A stretch of DNA of 64,000 nucleotides, from the NCBI RefSeq assembly GCF_011189575.1, contig NZ_PUJW01000013.1, forward strand, positions 1 to 64,000. The letters run 5' to 3'. Shown here one piece after another: positions 30,317 through 38,522 of this stretch (its first letter is position 1; the number at the start of each line of letters is the position of its first letter). The notes beneath the pieces are model-generated. The model saw nothing but the letters and a program-made list of their open reading frames with translations, was not told the origin of the DNA and ran no database searches. The position numbers and the translations under genes were made by a program. This DNA comes from Photorhabdus cinerea. GTDB taxonomy: Bacteria; Pseudomonadota; Gammaproteobacteria; Enterobacterales; Enterobacteriaceae.

Positions 30317-31111
30317 TTACTTCTTATTACCGATATACGGATAAACTCTTACATAATCAACATCGAATGTTGCAGTGGTTTCATTAATAGGGCCATAACC
30401 CTGAGTTGGATAACTGCGTGGTACTTCAGAACTTAAAATAATATATTGGTTGGCGATTGAGATTGGGACTTGATCCAGACCCGATAGATTTTGAGGAATA
30501 TCATCAACATAAAATGTATAACCATGCGGTGTCCATGCCACGGCAAATTTATGGAATTCACCATCAGCCAGCTGACTCATAGACAGTTTTTTTGACCACC
30601 CCTTATACGCACTGCCATAACCATTCCAGTGAATAGCATGATTATATTGCTCCTGCGTTGCTTCAGCTAAGTGTTCAAATACATCAATTTCGACGCCTGA
30701 TTTTTCTGGATTTGTCAGATCATTACCTATTGTTGGTGATTGTATCTAGAATGCGACCTGATTACCTTCTGCACGATTAAATCTGACAGCGGCTTCCCAA
30801 TAACCATATGCCTGCAAGAAACTTTTTTGTGTCGAAATCATTCCGCAATAATTCTGTAACTTGCCAGAAGAGCTATTGGAATAGGTTTTTATTGTTAAAT
30901 GCCCGTTTTGTACAGTAACTGCTGATTGAGTATTAATACAATTTTTTCTGACACCCAAGCTACGATAATCCCACTTCTGGATGTCGAGCATTGTACCATT
31001 GAAATTATCTTCGAATGATGGGGTGCTGCTGAATCCCTCTGGGATGAGTGCCGAAGCATATCCACTGAATAATAAGCTTAATAACAACATAGAGGCTAAC
31101 TGAACTTTCAT
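30317..31111 (-). pseudogene. Secreted GH16 beta-glycanase, interrupted by one amber codon
   Basis: The frame of 264 sense codons begins with a signal peptide (MKVQLASMLLLSLLFSGYASA) and follows the concanavalin-like GH16 fold: FEDNFNGTMLDIQKWDY, YGYWEAAVRFN, the catalytic ExDxxE box in GVEIDVFEH, then FHKFAVAWTPHGYTFYVDD. A TAG (plus-strand CTA at 30746-30748) interrupts between GNQVAF and IQSPTIG, where relatives have Trp (FW-[IL]-x-SP); TGG to TAG explains it. Everything else is intact. An active enzyme would cut beta-1,3/1,4-glucan type chains outside the cell. Confidence 0.9.
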
Positions 31112-31363
31112 ATATTTTCCTTGTATGATTAACGTGTTTACATGTTTCCGTTCGACCCCTTGACTTGTATGAATTTCAAAAAATAAGTGATACTGATTTC
31201 ATCTTTTTGCTGGGGTAGGGAGAGGTAACTTTATCGAATATTGGCGATTGGGTTACCGATTTAATCTGTTAACCCTATGCTTTTCGTTTTAGTTATTTAG
31301 GTAATAATGGTCAGCTCTGGAGGCTCATTCTGTGAGTTGTGCTGTAAATATTGGATGAATAAA

Positions 31364-31385
31364 ACCCCGTTTATTAAAACGGGGT
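31364..31385 (-). terminator. Terminator of metY
   Basis: 9-bp stem ACCCCGTTT / AAACGGGGT with a 4-base loop; reading leftward it is followed by a T-run (plus-strand AAA at 31361-31363). Located about 33 bases after the metY stop. Confidence 0.9.
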
Positions 31386-31417
31386 CAAATTATTGAGGTA
31401 TATATGATTATTCTAAA

Positions 31418-32692
31418 TTACTTCGATGCATCCAGAGCTTGGGCAAGATCGGCAATAATATCATCAATATGTTCAATGCCGATTGATAGACGGATCATAT
31501 CATGTGATACGCCGGCTTTAATTAACTCCTCATCATTTAATTGGCTGTGAGTTGTTGACGCAGGGTGGCAGGCGAGTGATTTGGCATCACCAATGTTAAC
31601 CAGGCGCACAATCAGCTTTAATGCGTCAATAAATTTTGCGCCGGATTCTTGTCCGCCTTTAATACCAAAGGAAAGGAGTGCTGATGGTTTCCCATTCATA
31701 TACTGCTGAGCCAGTTCATGTTCTGGATGGTTTGGCAGCCCGGCATATTTCACCCAACTAACTTGAGGATGATCTTGCAGATAATGAGCAACTTTTAGCG
31801 CATTTTCAGTATGACGCTCCATTCTTAATGCCAGTGTTTCCAATCCTTGCAGGATAAGGAAGGCATTAAAAGGAGACAATGCAGCTCCCATGTTACGTAG
31901 TGGTACAACACGGCAATGCCCGATAAATGCAGCTTTGCCGAATTGTTTAGTATAGGTGACGTTATGGTAGGACGGATCTGGGGTAGTCAATATAGCAAAT
32001 CGTTGCTGATGTTTTTCCCAGGGGAAATTACCGGAATCCACAATGATGCCGCCAATAGAGGTACCATGCCCTCCCATATACTTGGTTAAAGAGTGAATAA
32101 CGATATCAGCGCCATGTTCAAAGGGGCGACAAAGCACAGGGGTAGCGACAGTATTGTCAACGATTAAAGGAACGCCATGACGATGGGCAACTTCTGCGAA
32201 TTTTTTCAGATCGACAATGTTACCCGCTGGGTTACCGATAGACTCACAAAATACCGCTTTGGTGCGATCATCAATCAGTGACTCTAATGTGGCAATATCG
32301 TCGTGTTCAGCAAATCGGGTCTCAATACCGAACCGAGGCAATGTGTGAGCCAGCAAGTTATGCGTGCCGCCATATAACTTAGCGACAGATACAATGTTAT
32401 CTCCGATGCTAGCAATGGATTGAATCGCACAGGTGACGGCAGCCATACCAGATGCAACGGCTAAAGCGGCTATCCCTCCTTCAAGTAGAGCAACCCGTTT
32501 TTCCAGTACATCATTGGTTGGGTTCATAATACGGGAATAGATGTTTCCCTCAATCTTTAAATCAAACAGATCGGCGCCGTGTTGAGTATCGTCAAACGCA
32601 TAGGATGTCGTTTGATAGATAGGAACAGCGACGGCTTTAGTGGTTGGATCTGGGGAATATCCGCCGTGGATAGCAAGAGTTTCTGGTTTCAT
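31418..32692 (-). CDS. metY: O-acetylhomoserine sulfhydrylase (MetY/CysD-type, PLP)
   Basis: 424 residues, Cys/Met metabolism PLP-dependent enzyme family. Features: TLAIHGGYSPDPTTKAVAVP start, YSRIMNPTNDVLEKR, ASGMAAVTCA, the PLP Lys in IHSLTKYMGGHGT and GHCRVVPLRNMGAALSPFNAF, which is characteristic of O-acetylhomoserine aminocarboxypropyltransferases rather than MetB/MetC. It joins O-acetylhomoserine with sulfide (or methanethiol) to homocysteine (or methionine). Enterobacteria commonly use O-succinylhomoserine, so whether an acetyl donor is made cannot be told here. Single gene with its own terminator. Confidence 0.92.
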   Translation of the reverse strand: MKPETLAIHGGYSPDPTTKAVAVPIYQTTSYAFDDTQHGADLFDLKIEGNIYSRIMNPTNDVLEKRVALLEGGIAALAVASGMAAVTCAIQSIASIGDNIVSVAKLYGGTHNLLAHTLPRFGIETRFAEHDDIATLESLIDDRTKAVFCESIGNPAGNIVDLKKFAEVAHRHGVPLIVDNTVATPVLCRPFEHGADIVIHSLTKYMGGHGTSIGGIIVDSGNFPWEKHQQRFAILTTPDPSYHNVTYTKQFGKAAFIGHCRVVPLRNMGAALSPFNAFLILQGLETLALRMERHTENALKVAHYLQDHPQVSWVKYAGLPNHPEHELAQQYMNGKPSALLSFGIKGGQESGAKFIDALKLIVRLVNIGDAKSLACHPASTTHSQLNDEELIKAGVSHDMIRLSIGIEHIDDIIADLAQALDASK

Positions 32693-32745
32693 TTTTGATC
32701 TCTTCTTTTATCGGTAAGATGACATGTATCTTGGGTGAATAGATG

Positions 32746-32887
32746 TATACCCGTTATCTTTCAAGTTGCCTCTTTGTTGGCTGCACTCACTCACCCCGGT
32801 CACATCGTTCTCTATGACATAGTTATCTATGCTCCCGGGGATTCACTCCCTTGCCGTCGCGATGCATCTTGAAATCTATTGGGTATA
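32746..32887 (-). repeat. ERIC/IRU repeat with a 15-base internal insertion
   Basis: 142-bp element with TATACCC / GGGTATA ends, containing the hallmark blocks (plus strand GCTCCCGGGGATTCACTCCC and, reversed, GGGGTGAGTGAGTGCAGCC). Compared with the 127-bp copy at 33639 it is in the opposite orientation and has 15 extra bases (CGTTCTCTATGACAT) in the middle. Such enterobacterial repetitive intergenic consensus elements are non-coding and often transcribed as hairpins. Confidence 0.95.
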
Positions 32888-33291
32888 TGTAGACATTATA
32901 TTTCCACTAATTCTTTATTAATTAAAGAAATAATTCGAAAAAGTGACTAATTATTTGCTTCTGTTTCAGTTATCTGTCTGCTACCTTTATTTTTTAATTA
33001 TGTGGATATTGTTACAAAAGACATCAATGATTTTAGACAAGTAACATTAACTATTAAAACGAAAAATGAGAACAAGATACTCGAATAAATTTCTATTTTT
33101 GTATAAAGATCACAAAAAATTCTGTGAAATAGTTAGTTTGTGTTAATTTTATTTAATTATTCCATCTGTACTCTTTTAACGAAAATAGGAAATATATTTT
33201 TAATTTTTTAAAATTTTGTGAATTATTTTAGTCATAATTTATTGTTAATATGATCAACATTGAAGCCAATCAATAAATTGAGAGGATTTTT
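32888..33291. other. AT-rich promoter region of the MATE fragment
   Basis: About 400 very AT-rich bases; no gene seen. It should carry promoters for the flanking divergent genes metY and the MATE stump. A ribosome site (AGAGGATT) precedes ATG 33292. Confidence 0.45.
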
Positions 33292-33699
33292 ATGGGTAAA
33301 TTTTCAAAAAAACTAGAGTTGAAACAACTTTTTTCGTTATCTTTACCCATCATAGGACAAATGGCACGTACAGCAATGAGCGTGGTCGATATTGTCATGT
33401 CTGGTCACTATGCTACCGCAGATTTAGCTGCTGTCGCGTTAGGAGGCAGTATTTGGTTTCCTATATTTGTATTGGGATACGGGGTTATTATCATGCTTGC
33501 GGCAGATGTGGCAAAGCAGAAAGCGCAACATGATGACGAAGGGATTAAAATAAGTCTTAAAAATTATTTTTTCCTATCGATGATCCTTTCGATACCAATA
33601 ATTTTCCTATTAATATTAGTGAGTAAACTATTTTATTTTATACCCTATGGATTTCAAGATGCATCGCGACGGCAAGGGAGCGAATCCCCGGGAGCATAG
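33292..33699 (+). pseudogene. MATE efflux transporter, N-terminal stump
   Basis: The first about 117 codons encode three membrane helices of a MATE/NorM-type drug-sodium antiporter (LFSLSLPIIGQMARTAMSVV, DIVMSGHYATADLAAVALGG, SIWFPIFVLGYGVIIMLAAD, then FFLSMILSIPIIFLLILVSK). The frame then runs into an ERIC repeat at 33639 and stops at a TAG supplied by the repeat. The remaining three quarters (normal length about 450) are absent. Non-functional. Confidence 0.9.
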
Positions 33700-33765
33700 C
33701 TAACTATGTGACCGGGGTGAGTGAGTGTAGCCAACAAAGAGGCAACTTGAAAGATGACGGGTATA
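33639..33765 (+). repeat. ERIC/IRU repeat, canonical 127 bp
   Basis: Exactly 127 bp between TATACCC and GGGTATA ends, with GACGGCAAGGGAGCGAATCC and GTGACCGGGGTGAGTGAGTG blocks and a central CATAGCTAACTATG palindrome. It lies exactly at the junction of two unrelated truncated genes and contributes the stop of one and a possible start of the other. Confidence 0.96.
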
Positions 33766-34712
33766 AATTTGAATCAATCACTATAGGATTAAGTATTGGA
33801 GATAGTATTTGGACGCCAAAGGACAATCTTTCTTTTAATGATCATGTTAATTACCCACAAGCGTCTAGTCTAACGATTATATCAAGAAATTATCCACATT
33901 ATCAGAATGTGGATAGACTTTACCAAACAGTTAAAGATTATAAAGAAGGAAAGATAGCCCCTCCAGATTATCATCTTGGAGCTTTTAACTGCATTCATTT
34001 TATTAAAGAGTTGACTGAAAATGCTGGAATAAATTTGAGTCTAGGATCTACTCCTAATAGTGTTGCTGAATACATAGAGCATATTGCTGATGGATATAGA
34101 ACACCTATAGTAATAGATCTTAATGGAGATGGTGTTAAGACGATTTCCATTGATTCAGGTATAAAATTTGATTTCGAGGGTAACGGAGATAAGATTAAAA
34201 CTGGTTGGATAAATGAAAATGATGGCTTTTTAGTTCTCGATAGGAACAATGATGGCATAATTAACAATGGAAGTGAACTATTTGGAGAGGAAACCATACT
34301 TTCTTCTGGTAAAAAAGCGAAAAATGGCTTTGAAGCTTTACTGGACTTAGACTCTAATAAGGATGGTATATTGGATGCTAATGATTTGTTGTGGTCTTCT
34401 CTAAAGATATGGCAAGATAAGAACCGGGATGCTTATACAGATCAAGGTGAATTGAAAAGTATGGAGGAAGTTGGAATTGAATCTATTAATTTGAACTATA
34501 AAGAAATGGAGTATTTTGACTCTGAAGGTAATTATCATGGTTTAGCATCATCTGTTAATTGGATGGATGGTAGAAATACAGATATTGTTGATGTTTGGTT
34601 TAAGCAAGGGGAAAGTAATCATTTTCCCCAGGATAATAAAATTGATAAATTAGTCAACCCTTTGGAGAATTTTATAGAACAAAATAGTGATGTAGCCATT
34701 GAAAATATTTAG
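33708..34712 (+). CDS. Calcium-binding EF-hand-like protein, 5'-truncated at ERIC
   Basis: The open frame of 334 codons starts at a GTG inside the ERIC repeat, so its first about 20 residues are repeat-derived and the original N-terminus is lost. The middle has a segment with YHLGAFNCIHFIKEL, similar to Cys-containing permuted papain-like folds. Then follow several Ca-binding loops: VIDLNGDGVKTISI, LDRNNDGIINNGSELFG, LDSNKDGILDANDL and WQDKNRDAYTDQGE. Such C-terminal parts occur in large secreted RTX/FrpC-like or polymorphic-toxin proteins. No start with a ribosome site belongs to it, so it is probably a remnant, although the long clean frame suggests recent loss. The Sel1 gene follows 52 bases later. 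Confidence 0.7.
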   Translation: MTGVSECSQQRGNLKDDGYKFESITIGLSIGDSIWTPKDNLSFNDHVNYPQASSLTIISRNYPHYQNVDRLYQTVKDYKEGKIAPPDYHLGAFNCIHFIKELTENAGINLSLGSTPNSVAEYIEHIADGYRTPIVIDLNGDGVKTISIDSGIKFDFEGNGDKIKTGWINENDGFLVLDRNNDGIINNGSELFGEETILSSGKKAKNGFEALLDLDSNKDGILDANDLLWSSLKIWQDKNRDAYTDQGELKSMEEVGIESINLNYKEMEYFDSEGNYHGLASSVNWMDGRNTDIVDVWFKQGESNHFPQDNKIDKLVNPLENFIEQNSDVAIENI

Positions 34713-34764
34713 AATGATCTCATTCAGCCACAGAATATTTTGATAAATAATTTAGGACAATATC

Positions 34765-35358
34765 ATGAAGTATATTATTTTGATGATGGTTTTATTGGCT
34801 TCTAATGTATATGCTGAAAATATGGGGAAATATATTCCCAAAACTGTGTTTACAGGAATGCATTACGAGGATAAAGAAATTACCTTAAAAACACCCAAAA
34901 CCGTTGAGGAGTTCAATAAATTAGAAAAACTGGCAGAAAAAGGGAGTGCGGATGCTAATTTTTTGCTTGGGCGTCTATATAGTGACATTTCATTGCCAAG
35001 TTCGGAAAGGGATTATGAAATGGCTAAATATTATTATGAGAAAGCTTTAGATTTAGATAATAATCACACATTGGCTTTATTTTGGTTAGGGTTAGCTTAC
35101 GAATCTGGAGATAGTGATAAGCATGATGTAAAGAAATCATTAGAATTTTACGAAAGAGCCGGTAATCAAGGTCTTTTAAAAGCATACAATAATATGGCTG
35201 TCATTTATTTACATGGTGATACTAATGTTCCACAAGATTTAGAGAAAGCGAGAATATATTTTCAGAAAATGGCTGATATGGGAGATAAAGAATCTAAATA
35301 TACTTTAGAGCATTGGGACATAATGCTGATACAACAAGGATACAAAGAACCTGAATGA
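34765..35358 (+). CDS. Secreted Sel1/TPR-repeat protein
   Basis: 197 residues. Signal peptide (MKYIILMMVLLASNVYA) and then two to four Sel1-like repeats (KLAEKGSADANFLLGRLYSD, AKYYYEKALDLDNNHTLALF, SLEFYERAGNQGLLKAYNN, ARIYFQKMADMGDKESKY). Periplasmic protein-protein interaction module. ATG has AGGACA upstream. Position right behind a toxin-like C-terminal fragment suggests a partner such as an immunity or chaperone protein, as Sel1 proteins do for some type VI effectors; that role is inference only. Confidence 0.85.
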   Translation: MKYIILMMVLLASNVYAENMGKYIPKTVFTGMHYEDKEITLKTPKTVEEFNKLEKLAEKGSADANFLLGRLYSDISLPSSERDYEMAKYYYEKALDLDNNHTLALFWLGLAYESGDSDKHDVKKSLEFYERAGNQGLLKAYNNMAVIYLHGDTNVPQDLEKARIYFQKMADMGDKESKYTLEHWDIMLIQQGYKEPE

Positions 35359-35402
35359 TGCTGATATTGGCTTGAAAGTGATCATGTCTGAAGTTTTTAC
35401 AT

Positions 35403-35433
35403 AATTCCTTGTCGAAAGGCAAGGAATTTTTCT
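35403..35433 (+). terminator. Terminator after Sel1 gene
   Basis: 9-bp stem AATTCCTTG / CAAGGAATT with an 8-base loop followed by TTTTC, 45 bases after the stop codon. Confidence 0.9.
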
Positions 35434-36141
35434 GAATTTATTTAAATAACTTATTCAATTATTTTATATAGAGAAAATTATATCGATATTGTCATTTGGG
35501 AATTTATTTTAAGAAAAATTTCGGTGTGAATAATAATTTGTTTTTTAAGATTATGGTTATTAAATCCTGAACAACTTTTAGATTGTATTTTTTTGAATTT
35601 AAATCGTTATAGTAATATATTTATTTTAGTGATTTTGGTAAGCTATATTTTAGTGATATTTCTTTGAATAATTGTATTGCAATTTTGTAGAATAATTTTT
35701 TATTTTTAAATCAATAAAATGAATTATCTTTTTAGGATTTTTATTTTTCATTGTTAAATAATTCTTTATTAATTTCAGACCAATAATGAACATCATATTA
35801 GTACCCAGAAAAATAATAATAAAAGAATTAATTTCTTTAAGTGATAATATTAGTTGTATTTATTTTCGTGTATTGATTTTTTTACACTAATTATTGGTTT
35901 TTTCCACTTAAGATTAATCCCGTTATTATATTATGGTTATGGTAAATATTGATTTAATAATTAGATGGTTAGCTGTATTTATTGCCATTTTATACAAGTA
36001 TGTGTAATGAATTTATGATAATGATTATCATTTCATTTTTTATTAAAAGTGCGTTAATATGCGCGGCAGTCTTAGGACAGTACTAAAACTATGTAATTAA
36101 GCAATCTCTAACATTTAATGAGTTAACATAAGGAATATGCT
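35434..36141. other. Long AT-rich leader upstream of hemophilin
   Basis: About 700 bases of extremely AT-rich DNA with no gene. It contains the Fur box at 36016-36030. The composition resembles H-NS-silenced promoter DNA of acquired loci. Confidence 0.55.
36016..36030. promoter_or_regulatory. Fur box (perfect 7-1-7)
   Basis: TGATAATGATTATCA is a perfect heptamer-1-heptamer inverted repeat matching the Fur consensus TGATAATnATTATCA, 111 bases upstream of the hemophilin ATG. Predicts repression by iron-loaded Fur and expression under iron starvation. Confidence 0.93.
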
Positions 36142-36888
36142 ATGAACAGAGTTAAAGTGTTAATTGCAGTATTAGGTACATGTGGATTAGTTACACAAGT
36201 AATGGCTGAGCCGGGTTTTGGGCAAACCCAAAATTTTGATACTTACAGTCAAAGTATTAGAGTTGGAGTAACTGAACCGCGTGGTGGTGGTCATCCGACC
36301 CCAGGTGGAGAGCCTGGAATTGGGGTGCAATCTGTTGCTAGAGGTCAAATTACCAGCTTCTCAAGTCTTGCTCGTTATGTCGAAGCGGATAACAACGGAA
36401 TTCATAAAATTTCTATGCCTGGATCAAGTAGCCATGAAGGTATGGGAGTATTTAACTTTAGTAAAGTGGCGAATGCTGATGTCTATTTCGGTGAATGGTC
36501 ACAAACCGGTAAAGTAAGTGATACTACCCATGCCGCCTATTATTCTGGTAAAGATGTGACGACCAATTTGCCTACTGGGGGCATAGCGACTTATACGGTT
36601 AAAGGAATTAACCAATATAGTGGTAATAATGCTCTGCAAGGCACATTCACTGCTGATTTTGGTCAGAAAAGGCTTAATGGTTCAATAGCGAATAGTGCAC
36701 TGACCGTTAATATTAATTCCAGAATTAGAGCTGATGGTTCATTTGCGGGTAGGGCAACAGCCGGAGATGTTGTCGGTACAAACAGAGGCCACTTTTTTGG
36801 TGATAATGCAGCTAGTTTAGCAGGAGCTGCTACGTTCCCTACGGATCATAGTAAAGATACTGCTTTTGGCGGGACTAAAAACCCATAA
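36142..36888 (+). CDS. Hemophilin-like secreted heme-binding protein (T11SS cargo)
   Basis: 248 residues with a Sec signal (MNRVKVLIAVLGTCGLVTQVMA, cut before EPGFGQ when read as two blocks). The N-terminal half (about 23-150) would be the heme-binding handle domain. The C-terminal half is the small eight-strand barrel shared by type XI cargo proteins: GIATYTVKGINQYSG, LQGTFTADFGQKRLNGSI, GHFFGDNAASLAGAATFP and DTAFGGTKNP at the end. This barrel is what the Slam translocator recognises. Homologues are Haemophilus hemophilin, Acinetobacter HphA and Xenorhabdus HrpC. Released from the cell to capture heme from host proteins and deliver it to the receptor encoded two genes downstream. AAGGA ribosome site. 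Heme ligands cannot be named from sequence. Confidence 0.9.
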   Translation: MNRVKVLIAVLGTCGLVTQVMAEPGFGQTQNFDTYSQSIRVGVTEPRGGGHPTPGGEPGIGVQSVARGQITSFSSLARYVEADNNGIHKISMPGSSSHEGMGVFNFSKVANADVYFGEWSQTGKVSDTTHAAYYSGKDVTTNLPTGGIATYTVKGINQYSGNNALQGTFTADFGQKRLNGSIANSALTVNINSRIRADGSFAGRATAGDVVGTNRGHFFGDNAASLAGAATFPTDHSKDTAFGGTKNP

Positions 36889-36910
36889 TATGAATTTGTG
36901 TTAGCTGAAT

Positions 36911-36943
36911 AAGGCAAAGTTCATAGGGACTTTGTCTTATTTT
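36911..36943 (+). terminator. Attenuator-like hairpin behind hemophilin gene
   Basis: 10-bp stem AAGGCAAAGT / ACTTTGTCTT (one G-U pair) with an 8-base loop, then ATTTT. It sits between the cargo gene and the translocator gene and probably lets only part of the transcripts continue. Confidence 0.75.
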
Positions 36944-36982
36944 GCTTATATATTGGTCGGACTATAAAGCAGTGATATTCCA

Positions 36983-38470
36983 ATGTTAAATAGCCTCATT
37001 ATCCGTTTTACTATATTGATTAGTTGTTTATTTGTTTATTCCTCTTGGGTTTTGGCAGATGAAGATACCGGCAGAAGGTTGTGGCATAACGTACAGCGAA
37101 ATTTGCAGGAGCAAGAAAAAGAGATCATCACTGATGAAATAGTTAATCAGAATAGCGGTAATTTATCGATAGTACTTAATGGTCTGACTTTTAGCGTCGA
37201 AAATAATGTCAATGATATTGGTCAGGCATTGTATTTAGCCATTAATCATCAACAAGTGAAGGATGTCGAGCGCTTTTTGTCAATGTATCAGAAGCTACCT
37301 GGGCATGATACCCAATTGGTCCATTTTGCTCAGGCAAATCTTGCTCGTTCACAGGGTGATTTAGTGACGGCGGAACAGCATTATCAAACTATCTTGCACA
37401 AACAACCTGATTTTACCCGCGCTAAATTAGAGTTAGCCAGGGTCTATTATGAAAACCAAAAAAATAAAGAGGCCAACTTACTGTTTAATGAAATTTTTGC
37501 TGATAATCATAATAACGAAAATAAATTACCACCAGCAGTCATTAAGAATATAACCAGTTATCAGGATGCCATTAATTTACGCAATGCCTGGCGTGGGTCT
37601 TTTGCCGTAGGCTATATTTTTAACGATAACACTAATATGTCTCCGAATCAGCCTCCTGTTTGCACTGAGTATTATGAAAATGGTAGTTGCAGGACTGAAC
37701 GTAAATTACCTTTGGCGAAGAAGGCGAGTGGAATGAGTTATGATGCCACGTTGCGTAAGATATATCCGTTAAGTGGTCATCACGGTATCTTTTTGCGCTC
37801 AATGACTTATGGAGAAAGTTACCGTAATCATAGTGAGGAAAATGAAAATACTACTTCTGCTTATTTGGGTTATAACTATAAAGCGCTGAAAAATGATTTC
37901 CTGATGGGGCCAATTATTGAGTTTAATCATGTCGGTAATCGTTTCCGTTATCGTACTACCGGGGCGAAAGCGGAATGGATGAATATTCTATCTCAAAATT
38001 TGGCATTGAATCTGGAAGGCGAATATAAACAGTTTCGTTATCATAAACTTTATAATCATAATGACGGTAATATGACATCTGTTTATGCTACGCTATCTTA
38101 TTATTTAACTGATCAAACAATCACTTTTGCTGGCGGTGACTGGATTTATAAAACCAGTGTTGAGAAAGAGGATGATTATCACCAGCGAGGAATACGGGCT
38201 GGTATTTCCACTCAACTGTATCCAGGAATTAATGCAGTGGCTTTTACCGCGTTACGTCAGCGGCAATTCGGTGATTACAGTGTGCCGTTAGGCGCACGTC
38301 GTAAAGACAATGAACAACTCTATTCGGCAATTATCAGTATGCCTAAATTTGAAGTTTTCGGCTTAACTCCGGTAATAACTTATCGATACAGAAAAAATAA
38401 TAGCAATGTCGATTGGTTATATTCATATAGTAAGAATGAAGTTTTAGTTAAGTTCGAAAAGTATTTCTGA
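36983..38470 (+). CDS. Type XI secretion system outer-membrane translocator (Slam/DUF560)
   Basis: 495 residues. Signal peptide (about 1-25), periplasmic TPR domain (about 70-185: AINHQQVKDVERFLSMY, HYQTILHKQPDFTRAKLELA), and a C-terminal barrel of about 290 residues with the Slam/DUF560 pattern (WRGSFAVGYIFNDNTNMSPN; GAKAEWMNILS; FEVFGLTPVITYRYRKNNSN, ending LVKFEKYF with terminal Phe). Slam-family proteins move or place cargo carrying the TbpB-like C-terminal barrel across the outer membrane. The adjacent hemophilin gene encodes exactly such a cargo. Homologous to HsmA of Acinetobacter and HrpB of Xenorhabdus. Confidence 0.92.
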   Translation: MLNSLIIRFTILISCLFVYSSWVLADEDTGRRLWHNVQRNLQEQEKEIITDEIVNQNSGNLSIVLNGLTFSVENNVNDIGQALYLAINHQQVKDVERFLSMYQKLPGHDTQLVHFAQANLARSQGDLVTAEQHYQTILHKQPDFTRAKLELARVYYENQKNKEANLLFNEIFADNHNNENKLPPAVIKNITSYQDAINLRNAWRGSFAVGYIFNDNTNMSPNQPPVCTEYYENGSCRTERKLPLAKKASGMSYDATLRKIYPLSGHHGIFLRSMTYGESYRNHSEENENTTSAYLGYNYKALKNDFLMGPIIEFNHVGNRFRYRTTGAKAEWMNILSQNLALNLEGEYKQFRYHKLYNHNDGNMTSVYATLSYYLTDQTITFAGGDWIYKTSVEKEDDYHQRGIRAGISTQLYPGINAVAFTALRQRQFGDYSVPLGARRKDNEQLYSAIISMPKFEVFGLTPVITYRYRKNNSNVDWLYSYSKNEVLVKFEKYF

Positions 38471-38522
38471 TGCTAATTGAAGTAATCAATTATTTAAATC
38501 CGTACTATGGCAGATAATCACT

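Noticed and set aside
23025..30748. TAG reassigned to an amino acid in this organism
   Set aside because: Several intact genes end naturally in TAG (e.g. hsdR, the CatB-like gene, the immunity gene), and no pyrrolysine or suppressor genes are seen here.
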